64,000 nt of DNA from Triparma columacea (Eukaryota; Sar; Bolidophyceae; Parmales; Triparmaceae), in assembly GCA_030267965.1 (NCBI GenBank), contig BRYA01000182.1, positions 7,696-71,695 of the forward strand, written 5' to 3'. Of the stretch, positions 11,801-23,158 are shown piece by piece (within the stretch, counting starts at the first letter, position 1; every line of letters begins with the position of its first letter). A program made the position numbers and the translations under genes. A model generated the notes under the pieces. The model did no database searches, was not told the origin of the DNA, and saw only the letters and a list, made by a program, of their open reading frames with translations.

Positions 11801-13334
11801 GATCCTTTATTTACTTATCTAACCCTCCCCGCGGCATGCCTCGCTATTACCTCACACGCAGTGCCTCTACACGGGGAATATAGGGGCGAAGGACGCGAGA
11901 GATTGGTTCAAGGAGTGCAAGGCAATTGTGAGGCAGGGGGAGCCAGCCTCAACCGCAGAGCCAGCCCAGCCATTCTTCGCGCCCGGAACCTCCGTGAGGG
12001 AGCTCGAGGCTGGCACAAACTACGAGATCCACATGCAGTCCAAGAACTCGGAGGAGGAGAACGGTGCCGTCGTGATGCATTTCCAAAGTCCCAACGCAAG
12101 TTACGTCGGCCCCTCCTCCTCTTCCTCCTCCTCCTCCTCCTCCTCCAACCTCCGTACAACCGCTTCCCTCCGCCTCCTCTCCCACATGCTCCGGGAGCCT
12201 CTCTTCAACAAGCTCCGCACCCAGCAGACCCTCGGTTACATTGTCTCGTCGGGTATGGGTGTTGACTATGCGACGGCTTCTCCGACCGGGGGTGGGCGAG
12301 ATGGCATATACAAGTGCTCAAAGGTAGATAGTATAAACGTTACCGTTGTCAGTAAGGTGAGAGGATGATAGATGTGGCGAAGAGATCAGATAGTTTATAT
12401 TTATGATGATTTCGTTGCCATCCTCTCCCGCCCTTTACCCCCCCTCCCCGCTCTCTAACCTCCCTCCCCCTCCACTCGCCTGTAGAAGGTTAGCCCTATT
12501 GACGTGGCCTCTGCCGTTGACTCTTTCCTTTTTACATTTCGTGAGGGTCTCCTTTCCATGCCGCAATCAGAGATCGACAACCATGCCGACGCCCTCTCCA
12601 AGAAGATGTGGGAGCCCCACAAGAAACTCACCATGGAGGCTTCGGACAACTTCGCCAAGGTTAAGAGGTTCGCGCCTGAGGTTTATTGGAATAAAGGGAA
12701 GAAGGGGGAGGGGGTGGGGGAATTGCTTGGCAAGATCCCCTGGGCTGTAACTGATACGATTGCAGATGAGATCAGGAAGTGCACGAGAGGCGATTTAATT
12801 GATTGCTTCGACAGTGTGATTGGCGGCGCTGATAGGAAAAGGTAAGCGAGACGTTCACGGGATGTCTTGCAACTCTGACGACGCCGTTATATATTTGCCT
12901 CTTCTCACNNNNNNNNNNNNNNNNNNNNNNNNNNNNNNNNNNNNNNNNNNCCCCTCATTCCATCTTCATACAGGGTGACATCATTTGTGTACGGCAATTC
13001 GTTCCCTCTACCTTCCGGCGCCAATTCGCCCACCGTGACTCGGCGGCGTTCTGATAACATAGCTGTGCTCCAAAACTTTAAGCAGGTTAGGTCTCAGGGG
13101 GAAAAACTAAATGTTTTTGACAAGACGAGGCCCAGGAGCTTTGCGACTGCTGCCGCTGCTACCGCCTCCGCCAACAAAAGTAACAACAGTTGGGCGAGAA
13201 ACGCTTACGCTGCAAAGGTGGCAGGCGGCGCAACTTCAAAGGTGGCGGTGCTTGGGATAGGGATCGGCGTCATTACAGTGGTTGGGGTAGCTGGGTACAT
13301 TCTAGCTGGCGGGGGGGGAAAGAAGAAGAAATGA
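8833..13334 (+). CDS. Insulysin-like M16 metallopeptidase with C-terminal membrane anchor
   Basis: Nine exons: 8833-9084, 9206-9409, 9509-10120, 10252-10535, 10706-11283, 11396-11745, 11862-12356, 12486-12841 and 12974-13334. They join in frame to 1,163 residues, somewhat longer than typical insulin-degrading enzymes. The inverted zinc motif HFCEH lies at residues 68-72, and the downstream NREVMAVDSED segment supplies the third zinc ligand of the family. The C-terminal half keeps the LLSHMLREPLFNKLRTQQTLGYIVSSG region typical of clan ME proteins. By family knowledge it degrades peptides inside a closed chamber using zinc. The last exon adds a Ser/Ala/Asn-rich linker, one hydrophobic span (VAVLGIGIGVITVVGVAGYI) and a KKKK end, which looks like a tail anchor. 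Ten serines encoded by a TCC run sit in exon 7. One intron contains an assembly gap. Confidence 0.93.
12909..12950. other. Assembly gap (run of N)
   Basis: 42 unresolved bases inside the last intron of the M16 peptidase gene. The flanking exons join in frame, so no coding sequence need be missing. Confidence 0.98.
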
Positions 13335-13528
13335 AACGAGAGAGGCGTGGTAAGGGGACGAGGAGCAAAGTGACAAGTGAAAAAGAGAGGCAATTCATGA
13401 GAGGCAATTTATCGACAAGTCATCACTGGACCTGCTTGGCATTTTTGTTCTAAAAAAACCATTAAATTGACCATTACCACCTTACCTCCCCCCCTCCCTT
13501 CCTTCTTGACCCTCACGATGATCACTCC

Positions 13529-13915
13529 CTACTTCCCCTTCTTCTTTTTCCCCATACTTAAGCCAGCATCGAGGAGCGACGAAAGATCCTCCGTTTCCTT
13601 CTTCTTCTTCTTGGGCTTGACAACCGCGGCGGGCGCAGCAGCAGCTGCAGCGGGGGCGTTGGGGTCGTAACCCACGAGGGCAGTAAAGCACGTTGCGGGA
13701 GTCTTGTCTGGGTGCTTGGTAACAGCATGGCCATGGAGCAGCGAGAGCTTCACATTCACCATGAACGTCTGGCGGCAGACGGTGCACATAAAGGCCTGCG
13801 AGTCCTTGGCAGCCTTCTGCGCGGCGGCCTTCCTCTCCTCATCACTCTTTCCCATCTTTTTCTGATTGCGCTCACGGGCGGCTTGCGCCTTCTGGACGTT
13901 GGAACCTTTCCCCAT
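13529..13915 (-). CDS. Small 4F5/zinc-finger protein (ZNF706/At2g23090-like)
   Basis: Encodes 128 residues in one coding exon. The Lys/Ala-rich N-terminus (MGKGSNVQKAQAARERNQKK) matches the 4F5 motif of small eukaryotic proteins such as ZNF706 and At2g23090. It is followed by one C2H2-type finger: C44, C47, H63, H68 in the segment FMCTVCRQTF...HGHAVTKHPDK. The rest is an Ala-rich stretch and a basic tail (KPKKKKK, GKKKKGK), longer than in plant and animal members. The molecular role is poorly defined in the family; nucleic-acid or ribosome association is a guess from the charge. A pyrimidine tract and CAG just before the start suggest an intron in the 5' leader. Its 3' end converges on that of the M16 peptidase gene. 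Confidence 0.85.
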   Translation of the reverse strand: MGKGSNVQKAQAARERNQKKMGKSDEERKAAAQKAAKDSQAFMCTVCRQTFMVNVKLSLLHGHAVTKHPDKTPATCFTALVGYDPNAPAAAAAAPAAVVKPKKKKKETEDLSSLLDAGLSMGKKKKGK

Positions 13916-14235
13916 ATATTCTAGTAGCACTGCGACAGAGATGGGGGTGAGACATGAGGGAGTGGTGAGGGAGTGGTGAGGGAGTGGAAGAGAGTGGTAC
14001 ACCGGGGTGATGTGTTTGAGGCCTTGTTTCCACCTCAAAGCTGCTTAAGATCAACGACAACTTTATCCAAGCGTGCTTCTAGCTTAGGATAGAGCACAAT
14101 AGACGAGATTAAAGACAGAAGACTACGATAAACACACCTTCTGTAAATGGCAGTAAATGGTCCAGAAATCGCAGGCTCAGAATTTCTTTAAGCCCCATCA
14201 CCCATCTGGATCCATCAATTGAGGCAATAAATATC

Positions 14236-16888
14236 ATGTCAGACCTTGATGCTGACTTTCTTTGTCTTCCAAACGCCACTAATGAAGACGATAGTGACTC
14301 TGATGACAGCAAAACATCCACGTCCTCCAACGATGGTTTCGACCCCAATCATCTTCCTCCCTGGCTCCTCAACACTCTGCCCTCGGCTGATGAGCACCCC
14401 CTCGTTCGCCTACACAACGAGATAGTTCAATTTTCAAAGGTGAGTTTTTCGTGAATAGGGCCACACAACAAAACAATCAGAGTCTCCCTCCAGGGTGGTT
14501 GCCGGAGTCCACATTTTGATTGTGATGATCGAAGCTGCGACACATATATATATATGCGATATGAAGTCGACGTTTCGCAGTATCACTCGAAAGCTTTGAC
14601 CTTCCAAATCACTCCGCAAACATTTCCACAAGCCATGACATCCACCAACAAACTAACAAAGCCTCATCACATATCTTTTCCACCCCCCTCCTGGCTCCCT
14701 TTCAACGCAGCTCGTCCAACCTACTGCATCAGAGGTGAAGATGCGCTTGACGATAACAGAGTCAATAGAAAATATAGTCAACGAGACCTTCTCAGGGACT
14801 CGCAAGATACAGGTGTTTGGCTCCTCGGCCACTGGCCTCCTCCTCCCGGGGAGGTGAGAATCGTGACGAGTTTGGTGTGTGTGGTAGTCCGACCCCGCCG
14901 TATGTTTCTAACCCCAGCTCCGTTCCCCCCCTCTCGCGCCCCCCCTTCCCCCTCCCCTGTCAGCGACGTGGATATTGTCTGCCTTCTGACAGAAGAGGAG
15001 GAAGCCCGTATTGCTTCCATCGGAACGGGCGAAGGGGGTGACATGGACATGGACATAAAGAAGCAGTCCCCGATGAAGGATTTTGCCGACGCCCTCCTTC
15101 AGAATTGGGGTTCAGACCTAGTCTACCTCGAGGTGATCGAGCACACCCGCATCCCCATAGTTAAATGCACGCACGGACCTACCAACATATCAGTGGATAT
15201 ATCTTTTGACCTCCCTACTGGGCCGAAGGCAGCGAAGTTGATGAGGTTTTACTTGAAGAAGTACCCACCCCTCCGCCCGCTAACCATGGTGCTGAAGCAG
15301 TTCCTGGCATGCAGGAACCTGAACCAGCCTTACCATGGCGGCATCGGCAGCTTCGCTCTGCAGCTGATGATCACTAGCATGCTCCAGAATAGATATACGG
15401 AGGACGACTACTCCGGCCGCCCCCACGTGGCCAACCTCGGCTGCATGCTTATGGACTTCTTCGAGCTTTATGGGATCAACTTCAACTACGTTACCACGGG
15501 AATATCGCTGGAGGGGGAGGGTGGGTATTTCCAGAAGGCCAACCACGTGCTTTATGACGAGTGGTACCAGAGCAACAGGCTCTTTCAGATGTCGATTGAA
15601 AACCCTCTCGAACCGGGGATGGACGTGGGGAAAGGGAGCTTTAGGATCGGGTTGTGTAAGAGGAGCTTCGAGGTTAGGTAAGAATGAATAATAAAGGCAA
15701 GGTTCGGCTTGGTTCGGCTCGGCTTCCATTATATTACTAACGAAACCCTGTTCTCGCAGTTACAAGCTACTCCTCTCCAACATAATCAACCCAGTAACCC
15801 CCCCTATGTCAATCCTAGCAATGGTCCTGCCTCCTGAGGCCTGGATGAAGAAACGAGTCCAGCATTACGGGAAGAACGAAGAGGTCATGAAGGAGTGGGC
15901 CTGGGAGGGAGGCATCAAGGAGGTGGGGTGGACACCGCCGCGAATTGAAGAAGACGCCAAGACCGAGACCAAGACCGAGACCAAGACCGAGAGCAAGACC
16001 GAGAGCAAGACCGAGAGCAAGACCGTGACCAAGTTAGAGATCAAGACGAAGACCAAGAAAAGACAAATCGAAGATAGCGAGGAGGAGGAAGGAGAGCTTG
16101 ATGAGGAGGTGAGACTGGGATGTAGTCTCGATAGACCCTTGTCATTTGTCTCTCTAACTTTACTTCCTGCTCCTCCTCCCAGCAACCTTCGAAGAGACAG
16201 AAAGTCCAAAACCCCAACAACCCCCCCTCCCCCCCAACCAACGCCCAAGCCGCCCCACAAGCAACGATGAAAACGAATGGCAAGAACAAAAAAAACCCCA
16301 ACAACACCCCCTCCCCCCCAACCAACGCCCAAGCCGCCCCACAAGCAACGATCAAAACGAATGGCAAGAACTTCTTTATATTCATGTGCAACAATAAGAC
16401 ACGCCAGGAGTGCTTTGACCGTAAGCTTTTCGGAGCTGCCCTAAAGTCCAAAGCCCGGAAAGGTGACATCTTGGTGTTGTACAATTTCAACAACAAGACT
16501 TTTGACGGTCCATTCATGGCCGCGGGAGACGCCGGCTTCGCGATCATTGAGGAGGCGTGGGGAGGCAACTTCAAGCACCAGGTTAGGATTTGTAATGTGC
16601 TTGATAGAGAGGGCAACGGGAAGCGCAATCCCAACAACCACAGGCTCGATTTTACCACGATTGACAAGAAGGTAAGTGCAAGCACCGGGACACTGTCCGA
16701 CGAATGGAATTTCTATCGCTTGAAGCTCACATTTTCACATACCGCAGGAGTTTGAAAAAAATGTGCTTGGGAAAAAGCAAAACAAGACCCCCACGACTCT
16801 AACGACGGAGCAGGGGATGAAGTTCCTGCGGAGGTGCCAAGCTAAGGGTTGGGGAAAAGGCACCAAGATTAAATACAGTACCCTGTGA
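14236..16888 (+). CDS. TRF4/PAPD5-type non-canonical poly(A) polymerase fused to a DCD domain
   Basis: Six exons: 14236-14439, 14711-14853, 14964-15677, 15760-16108, 16183-16671 and 16748-16888, giving 679 residues. The nucleotidyltransferase core starts with the FGSSATGLLLPGSDVDIVC motif, split by an intron inside the GS...D-x-D signature. It continues through VDISFDLPTGPKAAKLMRFY and the PAP-associated region (LTMVLKQFLACRNLNQPYHGGIGSF). Family members add short A tails to nuclear RNAs to mark them for exosome decay. After a Thr/Glu/Lys repeat (TETKTETKTESK) and a basic linker comes a second domain beginning FFIFMCNNKTRQECFDRKLFG, which matches the plant DCD (development and cell death) domain. 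The linker holds an 84-base tandem duplication. The fusion is unusual; both halves are in the same continuous set of exons. Confidence 0.88.
16211..16378 (+). repeat. 84-base tandem coding duplication
   Basis: Two nearly identical copies of an 84-base (28-codon) unit encode NPNN(P/T)PSPPTNAQAAPQAT(M/I)K TNGKN. Equivalent points are near 16264 and 16348. It lies in the linker just before the DCD domain and keeps frame. Confidence 0.9.
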
Positions 16889-16961
16889 GGGTTAATTTTC
16901 AGCAGACTCCAAAACAATGGACTGCTTTTGTTGATTGTTGATAATATACACAATTGTTACA

Positions 16962-18065
16962 CTAAACAAGCGTCAGCATTTCTGTTTCTGCATCCCCCGT
17001 CTTACACGGCACACAGTAGCCGTACAAATCCTCGTGGAGAGACTTTGGAAAGACGACCTTGGTCGGGAGAAGCCAGTCTGTTGTAAATCCCCTGTCCCCT
17101 CCAAAGGTCTCATTGACCCCCTCTCCGGTGCTCCCGTTGTCCGAGTCGTTGACACCCTTGAGCCTGTCGATCTGCGTAGTGTTGGTGGTGACGACAGTCC
17201 ACTGGTCCAGCATCATGCAGCTGGTGAAGAGGCCGAAGAGGGCCCCCTCCACGCAGAGCAGCAAGATGGAGAGTGTGTCGCCGCCGTCGTTCAGGCACGA
17301 CGGACCTCTCACTACGTTGAAGCACGTGAAAAAACGATAGGACACAAGGCAGAGGGAGTAGACGCAGGAGAGGAAGGTGTAGGAAATGAAGAGGATGAAA
17401 AACTTGTGGTTGCCAAGGCCGACACAGTTGTTGACCCAGGGGCAGTGGTGGTCCATCTTGACAACGCAGCGGTCGCAAATAGAACAGTGGTGGGCCCTAG
17501 GGGGCTTGAAGGAGTTCGGGCCGCAGCGCCTGCACGTACGGTGTGTTGGTCTTTTGGGCTTCGGCGAGACGTTATCCCCGTCGTCACCTCCTCCCCCCCC
17601 ACCTCCCCCTCCTCTCTGAACTATATCCGCATCCCCCTTCTTACTATCCCCGATGAGCTGGTCCGTTTCCAGCGCAGTCTCGTCATCAAACTTTGTGCCA
17701 ACCGGCCTGGCCTCCTCTGGGACAGCACCGGGGTTTGTCATCATGGCCTTGGCATGCGAAACTAGCGCGAGACACATGATCGTCAAGAATGCCATCACAT
17801 GGAACTGAAAGAGGGGGCTGCGACCGGTCGGAGCGTTCGCCACCAGCAATGGGTCAGCCTCAGCGTCCTTCTTGGAAATCTTCACAGTGGGAACAGCATG
17901 AGGACCCATCCAAGGATCCAGTAGCCTCACAACCAAGGTATAAGCGGCCCAAATATGAAGGAACCAGGTAATTCCAGCGCAGAAAAGACCGCAGCAGTCC
18001 GGATTGAGCCAATATTTGGCATTCTGCGTTGTCCCGAACATCACCGGCTTCCCATTGGAAGGCAT
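16962..18065 (-). CDS. DHHC-type protein S-palmitoyltransferase
   Basis: Single exon, 367 residues. The cysteine-rich DHHC domain is complete: [20 protein letters not shown], then [12 protein letters not shown] with the catalytic DHHC at 205-208. Hydrophobic spans lie at about 25-48 and 88-105 before it and about 221-245 and 263-285 after it, the usual four-pass layout with the catalytic loop in the cytosol. A Gly run (residues 152-159) and an acidic stretch separate the second span from the catalytic domain. The family transfers palmitate to cysteines of membrane-associated proteins. A TTxQ-like segment ([12 protein letters not shown]) follows the last span, corresponding to the conserved TTxE motif of the family. 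The gene is convergent with the poly(A) polymerase gene, with 73 bases between stop codons. Confidence 0.93.
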   Translation of the reverse strand: MPSNGKPVMFGTTQNAKYWLNPDCCGLFCAGITWFLHIWAAYTLVVRLLDPWMGPHAVPTVKISKKDAEADPLLVANAPTGRSPLFQFHVMAFLTIMCLALVSHAKAMMTNPGAVPEEARPVGTKFDDETALETDQLIGDSKKGDADIVQRGGGGGGGGGDDGDNVSPKPKRPTHRTCRRCGPNSFKPPRAHHCSICDRCVVKMDHHCPWVNNCVGLGNHKFFILFISYTFLSCVYSLCLVSYRFFTCFNVVRGPSCLNDGGDTLSILLLCVEGALFGLFTSCMMLDQWTVVTTNTTQIDRLKGVNDSDNGSTGEGVNETFGGDRGFTTDWLLPTKVVFPKSLHEDLYGYCVPCKTGDAETEMLTLV

Positions 18066-18478
18066 AAGAAGAGGATTAGCGCTTTAAATTTCAGAATCCG
18101 AAAAATGTGCAAATGCGGGACAAGACTGGCTCTATCTTCCAACTGTTCACGCCAAGGTGGATAAGTTGGGGGTATTTGGAGGGTTTAGGGCAGATTGCTA
18201 TTGATTATGAAATCTCTTACGCTATACGTTGCCTTTTGCATCTTCTGTGGGAGCCATGCAAAGATGGGTTCGATAATTGGGGGAAAAAGTGCGGGATCTA
18301 ATGACGAAATGTACGTTCTTGAGGGATAAGCTTTGTTGGCGGGTGTTGAAATCAGGCCCTTTCACCTCCTGGTGCACACCAATTAATTATCAGCCACTCA
18401 CAACACACTTTCGCATCACTACCTATCACGACCTCTCTCAGAGGAGAGTCGGCAAACTCTAAATTGAAGGCACCTCAG
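18066..18478. promoter_or_regulatory. Shared upstream region of two divergent genes
   Basis: About 410 bases between the start codons of the DHHC gene (minus) and the DUF4168-like gene (plus). Both promoters must lie here. I saw no clear TATA box or repeated element. Confidence 0.4.
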
Positions 18479-19397
18479 ATGGTAAGCCTCTTCCCTCCCA
18501 GCGAGGTGTTGTATGATAGGTATGCCGCCGCCATCGCAGCCACTGAGCCCCTTAGGGTAAGTCGGGACAAAGATGTTATGGCCGCTTTGCCCGCAATTGC
18601 CAAAATTTTCGGCAAGAAGGAGAGCGGGGGCAACGGGCTTTGCACGGCCAAGAACTGCGACAAGTATCCCGAGGTCCAGAGGGCCTGCCTGAAGCATGTC
18701 GTGGACAGCAGCAAGGTGATCCGAGCCCTTGGTATGACAGTGGCACAGTTTAACGATGTCAGCAGGAAGCTTGGGGAGAACGAGCTGCTAAGGGAGCGAG
18801 TTATGGAGCAGGCCTACCTGTATAGAGGTGAGTGAGGAGAAAGGGTTGCATGAGTCGGTTGAATGTTGTCGCTTAGCAGACGAGCTAAAAGAGGAGTATT
18901 TTTGTCCAATATATATTTATACCTGTCTAATGATCCCCCCTCCCCCTCCCCCGCACTCTCACCCCCACCCCAAAGTTGCCTCCTCCCTCTCTCTTGACAA
19001 GCTACCCCTTGTGGAGGACCCTGCCAGCGAGAAGCTCCTCGCCGCCCACAAACGGCGTCAGATGCAATCGTTCGCCCGGAGCTTGACCCAGATCGAGGAA
19101 CTCAGGGAGGAGCAGACGGAGCTGCTCAAGAGAACGCTTAACGTGCGCCAGCTGCCGACCAACTTCAAGGTCTGCGACCCCAATATTCTCCCGTTCCTGA
19201 GCCCGAAGATCCAGGCAGTTTGCAACCAGTTCCCCATCCTCGCGGAGGAGGTCGTCAAGGATTATGGCTTGAATTCGGAAGAGTTCAATAGGATGATGGA
19301 GGAAACCAAGAGAAACCCAATGTTCCGTTGGAGGGTCAACAGGTATGTGAGGAGGATGAAGGGGGCGGGGAGGGCGGGTGGACTGGACGACGAGTAA
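18479..19397 (+). CDS. DUF4168-like protein with two helical repeats
   Basis: Two exons, 18479-18827 and 18976-19397, encode 256 residues. Two segments share a pattern: MTVAQFNDVSRKLGENELLRERV (about 80-102) and LNSEEFNRMMEETKRNPMFRWRV near the C-terminus. Each follows the 'hydrophobic-x-E/Q-F-N... N/P-x-LR-RV' form of DUF4168, a family seen in cyanobacteria and algae with no known function. The middle is helical and charged, with many Glu, Gln and Arg. No transmembrane span is seen. The N-terminus has no evident plastid signal. ATG at 18479 is the first Met in frame. The family assignment is tentative. Confidence 0.65.
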
Positions 19398-19473
19398 ATA
19401 AAGTGCTATGGATGGGCTTAATATAATACGAAGAGTGCGACGAGAAACAAAATTTCTTTTTTTAACAGCGGAC

Positions 19474-21515
19474 TCAGCGGAGTTTCCCCCACGAGATGAC
19501 TTTCGACGCACCCGAAGAGAATGAAGAAAGAGCGACAGCAAACGCTTGCAGGGGGGAGAAAGGTGCAGCAAAGTCAATATGGAATGTATCCTTCCCGACC
19601 TTTCCAAACTGCATGATGGCTTCGTGAGCAATGTGCGTTTGGTCAATGGCATGCGTGGGGAGGAGCTGAAAGTTTTTGATACTCGCCACCGTTACCCTCC
19701 CACGGAAGTTCAGCGTGTATGCGCCCAATACCTCATTCCACGTGGGAGGCTTGTTCACGAAGGCGTAGTGGGTCACGTGCGGGGTATTCACGTTGGTGTG
19801 GGGCGGGTATTTTGCTGTATGCATAAGACTGCCTATTGACGAGGAGCCTCCCGCTGCCGCTGTAAGAGACGGGGAGACGACAGTGGACATCCTGAGCATT
19901 TTCGTAAGGGAGAGTCTCGACCTTGGCGCGAGCAGCGGGGAGGGTGGGCCTTCCAAGGAGGAATTGTCGCACTTGGGAATGGCGACGGATATCTTGCGAG
20001 GGGCCGACGTAGTATCACCTTCCCCGTAGTCAATGGCCGCGATCTCAATACAGCGGTCGTTGAGGAGTGTCGCTTCCGTGCACTGTCTGTTGATGTGCAG
20101 AGTGCCCACCAGCGAGTTACTGGAAGACGCCATGTAAATGCTCCGGATCTTGTGGCACCTGTTCTGTGACGATCGAAGTAGTTGACAGCAATGTGAGTAA
20201 AACTTGTTAGTAATGTTTACCCCTGCAATACTGTGCGACATAAATTCCATCTCATCCTTCTCACCTTCTTTTCGAGTGTACTGTGCAGCAAGGCGAGATC
20301 ACCCCACGGTAGCTGGAGCTTCATGGTATACGCACCTCCTTTTCGCTCTATCAGCGCAGAAACCATCCCTCCCCTCCCCTCGAGTCGATGCAACCGGGCG
20401 ACACAGTAGTTTGGACCCTTGACTAGCAGCGAACCTGGGAGGGCATACCCGGAAGCCACTTGACCGATTCCAGAGGTGAGGGGGAGGGCTGAGTCCCAAA
20501 GGCCCGTAAGCAATCGAGGGATTGCAGACGGATCGTCCTTGGCGAGGCGGAGCAGATGGGAGAGTTCATCACGAGAAGACTTGAGAGTCACGACTTCGCG
20601 TTCACAGCTAGAATCATTCTCTGAGAGGTTTCCAGAGCTGTTAGTAAGGAACTTTTCATAAACTGGGTGGCCGAACCCGAAGATGTCGCGTCTGCAGTAA
20701 TCATAGTTCTCAAGCCTGATTACCATCTCATTTGGAGACTCCACGCTCTTGTCGACGCAGAAATTCTCAATGAAGCGCGGCACGTCCTTGTCCACATCCA
20801 TATAAATCTGCGTGAGGGGCGAGCCAAGGAACGAATGGATAGTGTTAGTTTGCGTTTTGATGCCTTCACCCCTGTGTGTAGCCTGAAATTTTGCGTTTTG
20901 ATGCCTTCACCCCTGTGTGTAGCCTGAAATTTTCACTTGCTCCTTCCCTCCCCTCGCACCCTCCCCTCCTCTCACCTCATCCCTCCTTCTCTTCATTTTT
21001 TCCATGCGCCGCGCCTCCGCAGTGCATCTTAATACCAATGTCTCCACTACGCTGAACGGCGGGCATCCTGGGAGTATCCCTGCCATCCGCCATCCCTCAG
21101 TCCGCAGCAAATCGGCGGAAATGACCAAACCATCACACAAGTGTACAGGGTTTTCCAGAACTCGGTCCTCCCCCTCAGCGTAGAAGAGATTGCCTTTGAG
21201 AATTTGCACAATCTCCCAAACCTTCTCGATTTGACGCAACCTTACATTACAAAATAAATCCGTGATGAAATTGACGTCGTCTGCTTTGCAAGTTTGGGAT
21301 GCTTTTCTGTCTCCCAAGAAAACTAGAAACGGCTGTACAAGACCACAGAAGTCCACTATGATCCCCAGTACCTCAGAGGGCAGCAATGAAAACGAGTCGA
21401 TTGTGGGCATGCGCAATGGGGCAAAGAACTTTAAGATTTTCTCCAGAATTAAATTCTTCGCCCCTTGAGAGAATTCTCTAAAATGCTCCCCAAGCTTTGG
21501 TGAAATCTTCTTCAT
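19474..21515 (-). CDS. F-box-like tubby protein (TULP type)
   Basis: Three exons, 21515-20976, 20807-20265 and 20163-19474, give 590 residues. Near the N-terminus the segment [23 protein letters not shown] fits an F-box-like motif. The last third is a tubby domain: [23 protein letters not shown], then [18 protein letters not shown], then [15 protein letters not shown] and the closing hydrophobic helix [11 protein letters not shown]. Tubby domains bind phosphoinositides at membranes; plant TULPs pair them with an F-box that recruits SCF ubiquitin ligase. An insert of about 70 Ser/Pro-rich residues separates tubby strands. The first 400 residues outside the F-box are not recognised. The start codon lies 24 bases from that of the divergent PDZ gene. 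Confidence 0.85.
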
Positions 21516-21539
21516 TCCCTCCTCTTGTCTTCAATTTCA
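21516..21539. promoter_or_regulatory. 24-base spacer between two divergent start codons
   Basis: The start codons of the tubby gene (21515, minus) and the PDZ gene (21540, plus) are separated by only 24 bases, so each promoter or leader must overlap the other gene's coding region, or one true start lies further downstream. Confidence 0.6.
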
Positions 21540-23067
21540 ATGTCTGGGAACCCGTTTGCAGACTTTGGGAATGTTGGGGGATCCAAAAATCCTCCCAAAG
21601 CTCCACAGTCGAATCAGATGCCTCAGAAGGGTCAAAATAACCAATCGTCCAGCGCCCCAAACGGTAACAAATCTCCTCCAATGATGGCTGCACCAAGGGT
21701 GAACTATCCATTCAGTCAGCCACAGCCACCCTACGGTTACACACAATCGCCTTCTCATATGGGTTCGATGCAGCAGCCGATGCAGCAGCATCAGTTACAG
21801 TACAATTCATTACCCAACGCAGCCGGACAGCAAGGGGCGATGATGCAGCCAATGATGCAGCAGCCCGTCCAGCAGCCCGCCCAAGTCCAGCAGCACCCCG
21901 TACAAGCATCGTATTCCGGAGCGCAGTCAATGCAGAGCCCACAGGGTTACGATGTCATGGCGAACCAACAAAACAGGGCCGCTCTGCCAGAAAGGTGAGT
22001 TTTGGAAAGGTTGGTGTTATGGTGAAAGCAATCCTTTTTCTGACCCGTCTCCGGACCCACGCCGTCTTCCGGCCTCTCTTCACCCTCAGAGTGCATTCGC
22101 CCTACGGTGGCGCCCCGCCTGCGGAGCCCTCCAGTAGGTGAGGGGTTTGTTTGTGAAGGCAATGGTTATACAGCGGCATTTGTCAACGTCTAACACTACT
22201 GTTAACACTACCTCCCTCCTCCCTCCCCTCCCTCGCCCGCTTCCCCTGACCCCCTGCCCCCCTGCCCCTTGCTTCCTCCCATAGCTTCGCCGATAGCTTC
22301 TCCCCCCGTCCCATGTCCAATGGTTTTCCTTCGATGATCAACACCGTCAACACTGTCAACACCAACCCTTCCTCAGGGATGGGAGCTCTATCTCCCGTTC
22401 CTCCACAGGTCCCCGAGCACTCCCCGATGAATGCCCCAGCCCGTACTGCAGGCCATGAGATGGTTGGTGGCGATTTGGACTTCTTCGGGGGTGGAGCTCA
22501 GTCCTCTCCGGCACCTCCCCCCGCTACTCTCCCTCCCGCTCCTCCCGCTGCTCCTCTCGCTGTCTTCGTCCCTCTCCCAACGCCTACCTACCAGGAACCG
22601 GCATCGGTCCATGGGACAGCTTCCTCCGACGCAGCTGCAATCTTCCAGCAGCCCGCGCCCGATACTGTTGAGCCCAACCCCCCCCCCCCCGCTCCCCCCT
22701 CTCAAGCGTCTGTCAACGATCTCGACGCTCTCTTTGGGAGCGGCAACTTCAACGTTTCCAATCCGCCCCCGCCCCAAACCGAGCCTCCGGCTGTACTGCC
22801 GGCATTGACCCCTCCCGCTGCGCCAAACCAGCTCGTCGTGGCGCATCCGCAGTACCAGCCCCAGCAGCCCCAGCCTCAGCAGCACCAGTACCCCCCCCAG
22901 CAATATGCTCCCCAGCAGCAATATGCTCCCCAGCAGCAATATGGTGCTCCCCAGCAGCAATATGCTCCCCAGCAGCAATATGCTCCTCCACATAACTACG
23001 CCAACCCTCCTCAGGGATACTACCAGAACCCGCACCAGCCCCCTCCGCCACCTAACATGCCCGCAGC

Positions 23068-23158
<91 letters not shown>

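Noticed and set aside
12904..12960. Possible missing exon in the assembly gap of the M16 peptidase
   Set aside because: Exons on both sides share phase and the gap is only 42 bases, so nothing needs to be missing.
18482..18501. Possible 20-base intron (GTAAGCCTCTTCCCTCCCAG) just after the ATG of the DUF4168-like gene
   Set aside because: Far shorter than any other intron in the window; the uninterrupted reading is simpler.
22388..23158. Minus-strand frame with a long Leu run
   Set aside because: It is the antisense reading of the CAG tract and Pro/Gln-rich exon of the PDZ gene.
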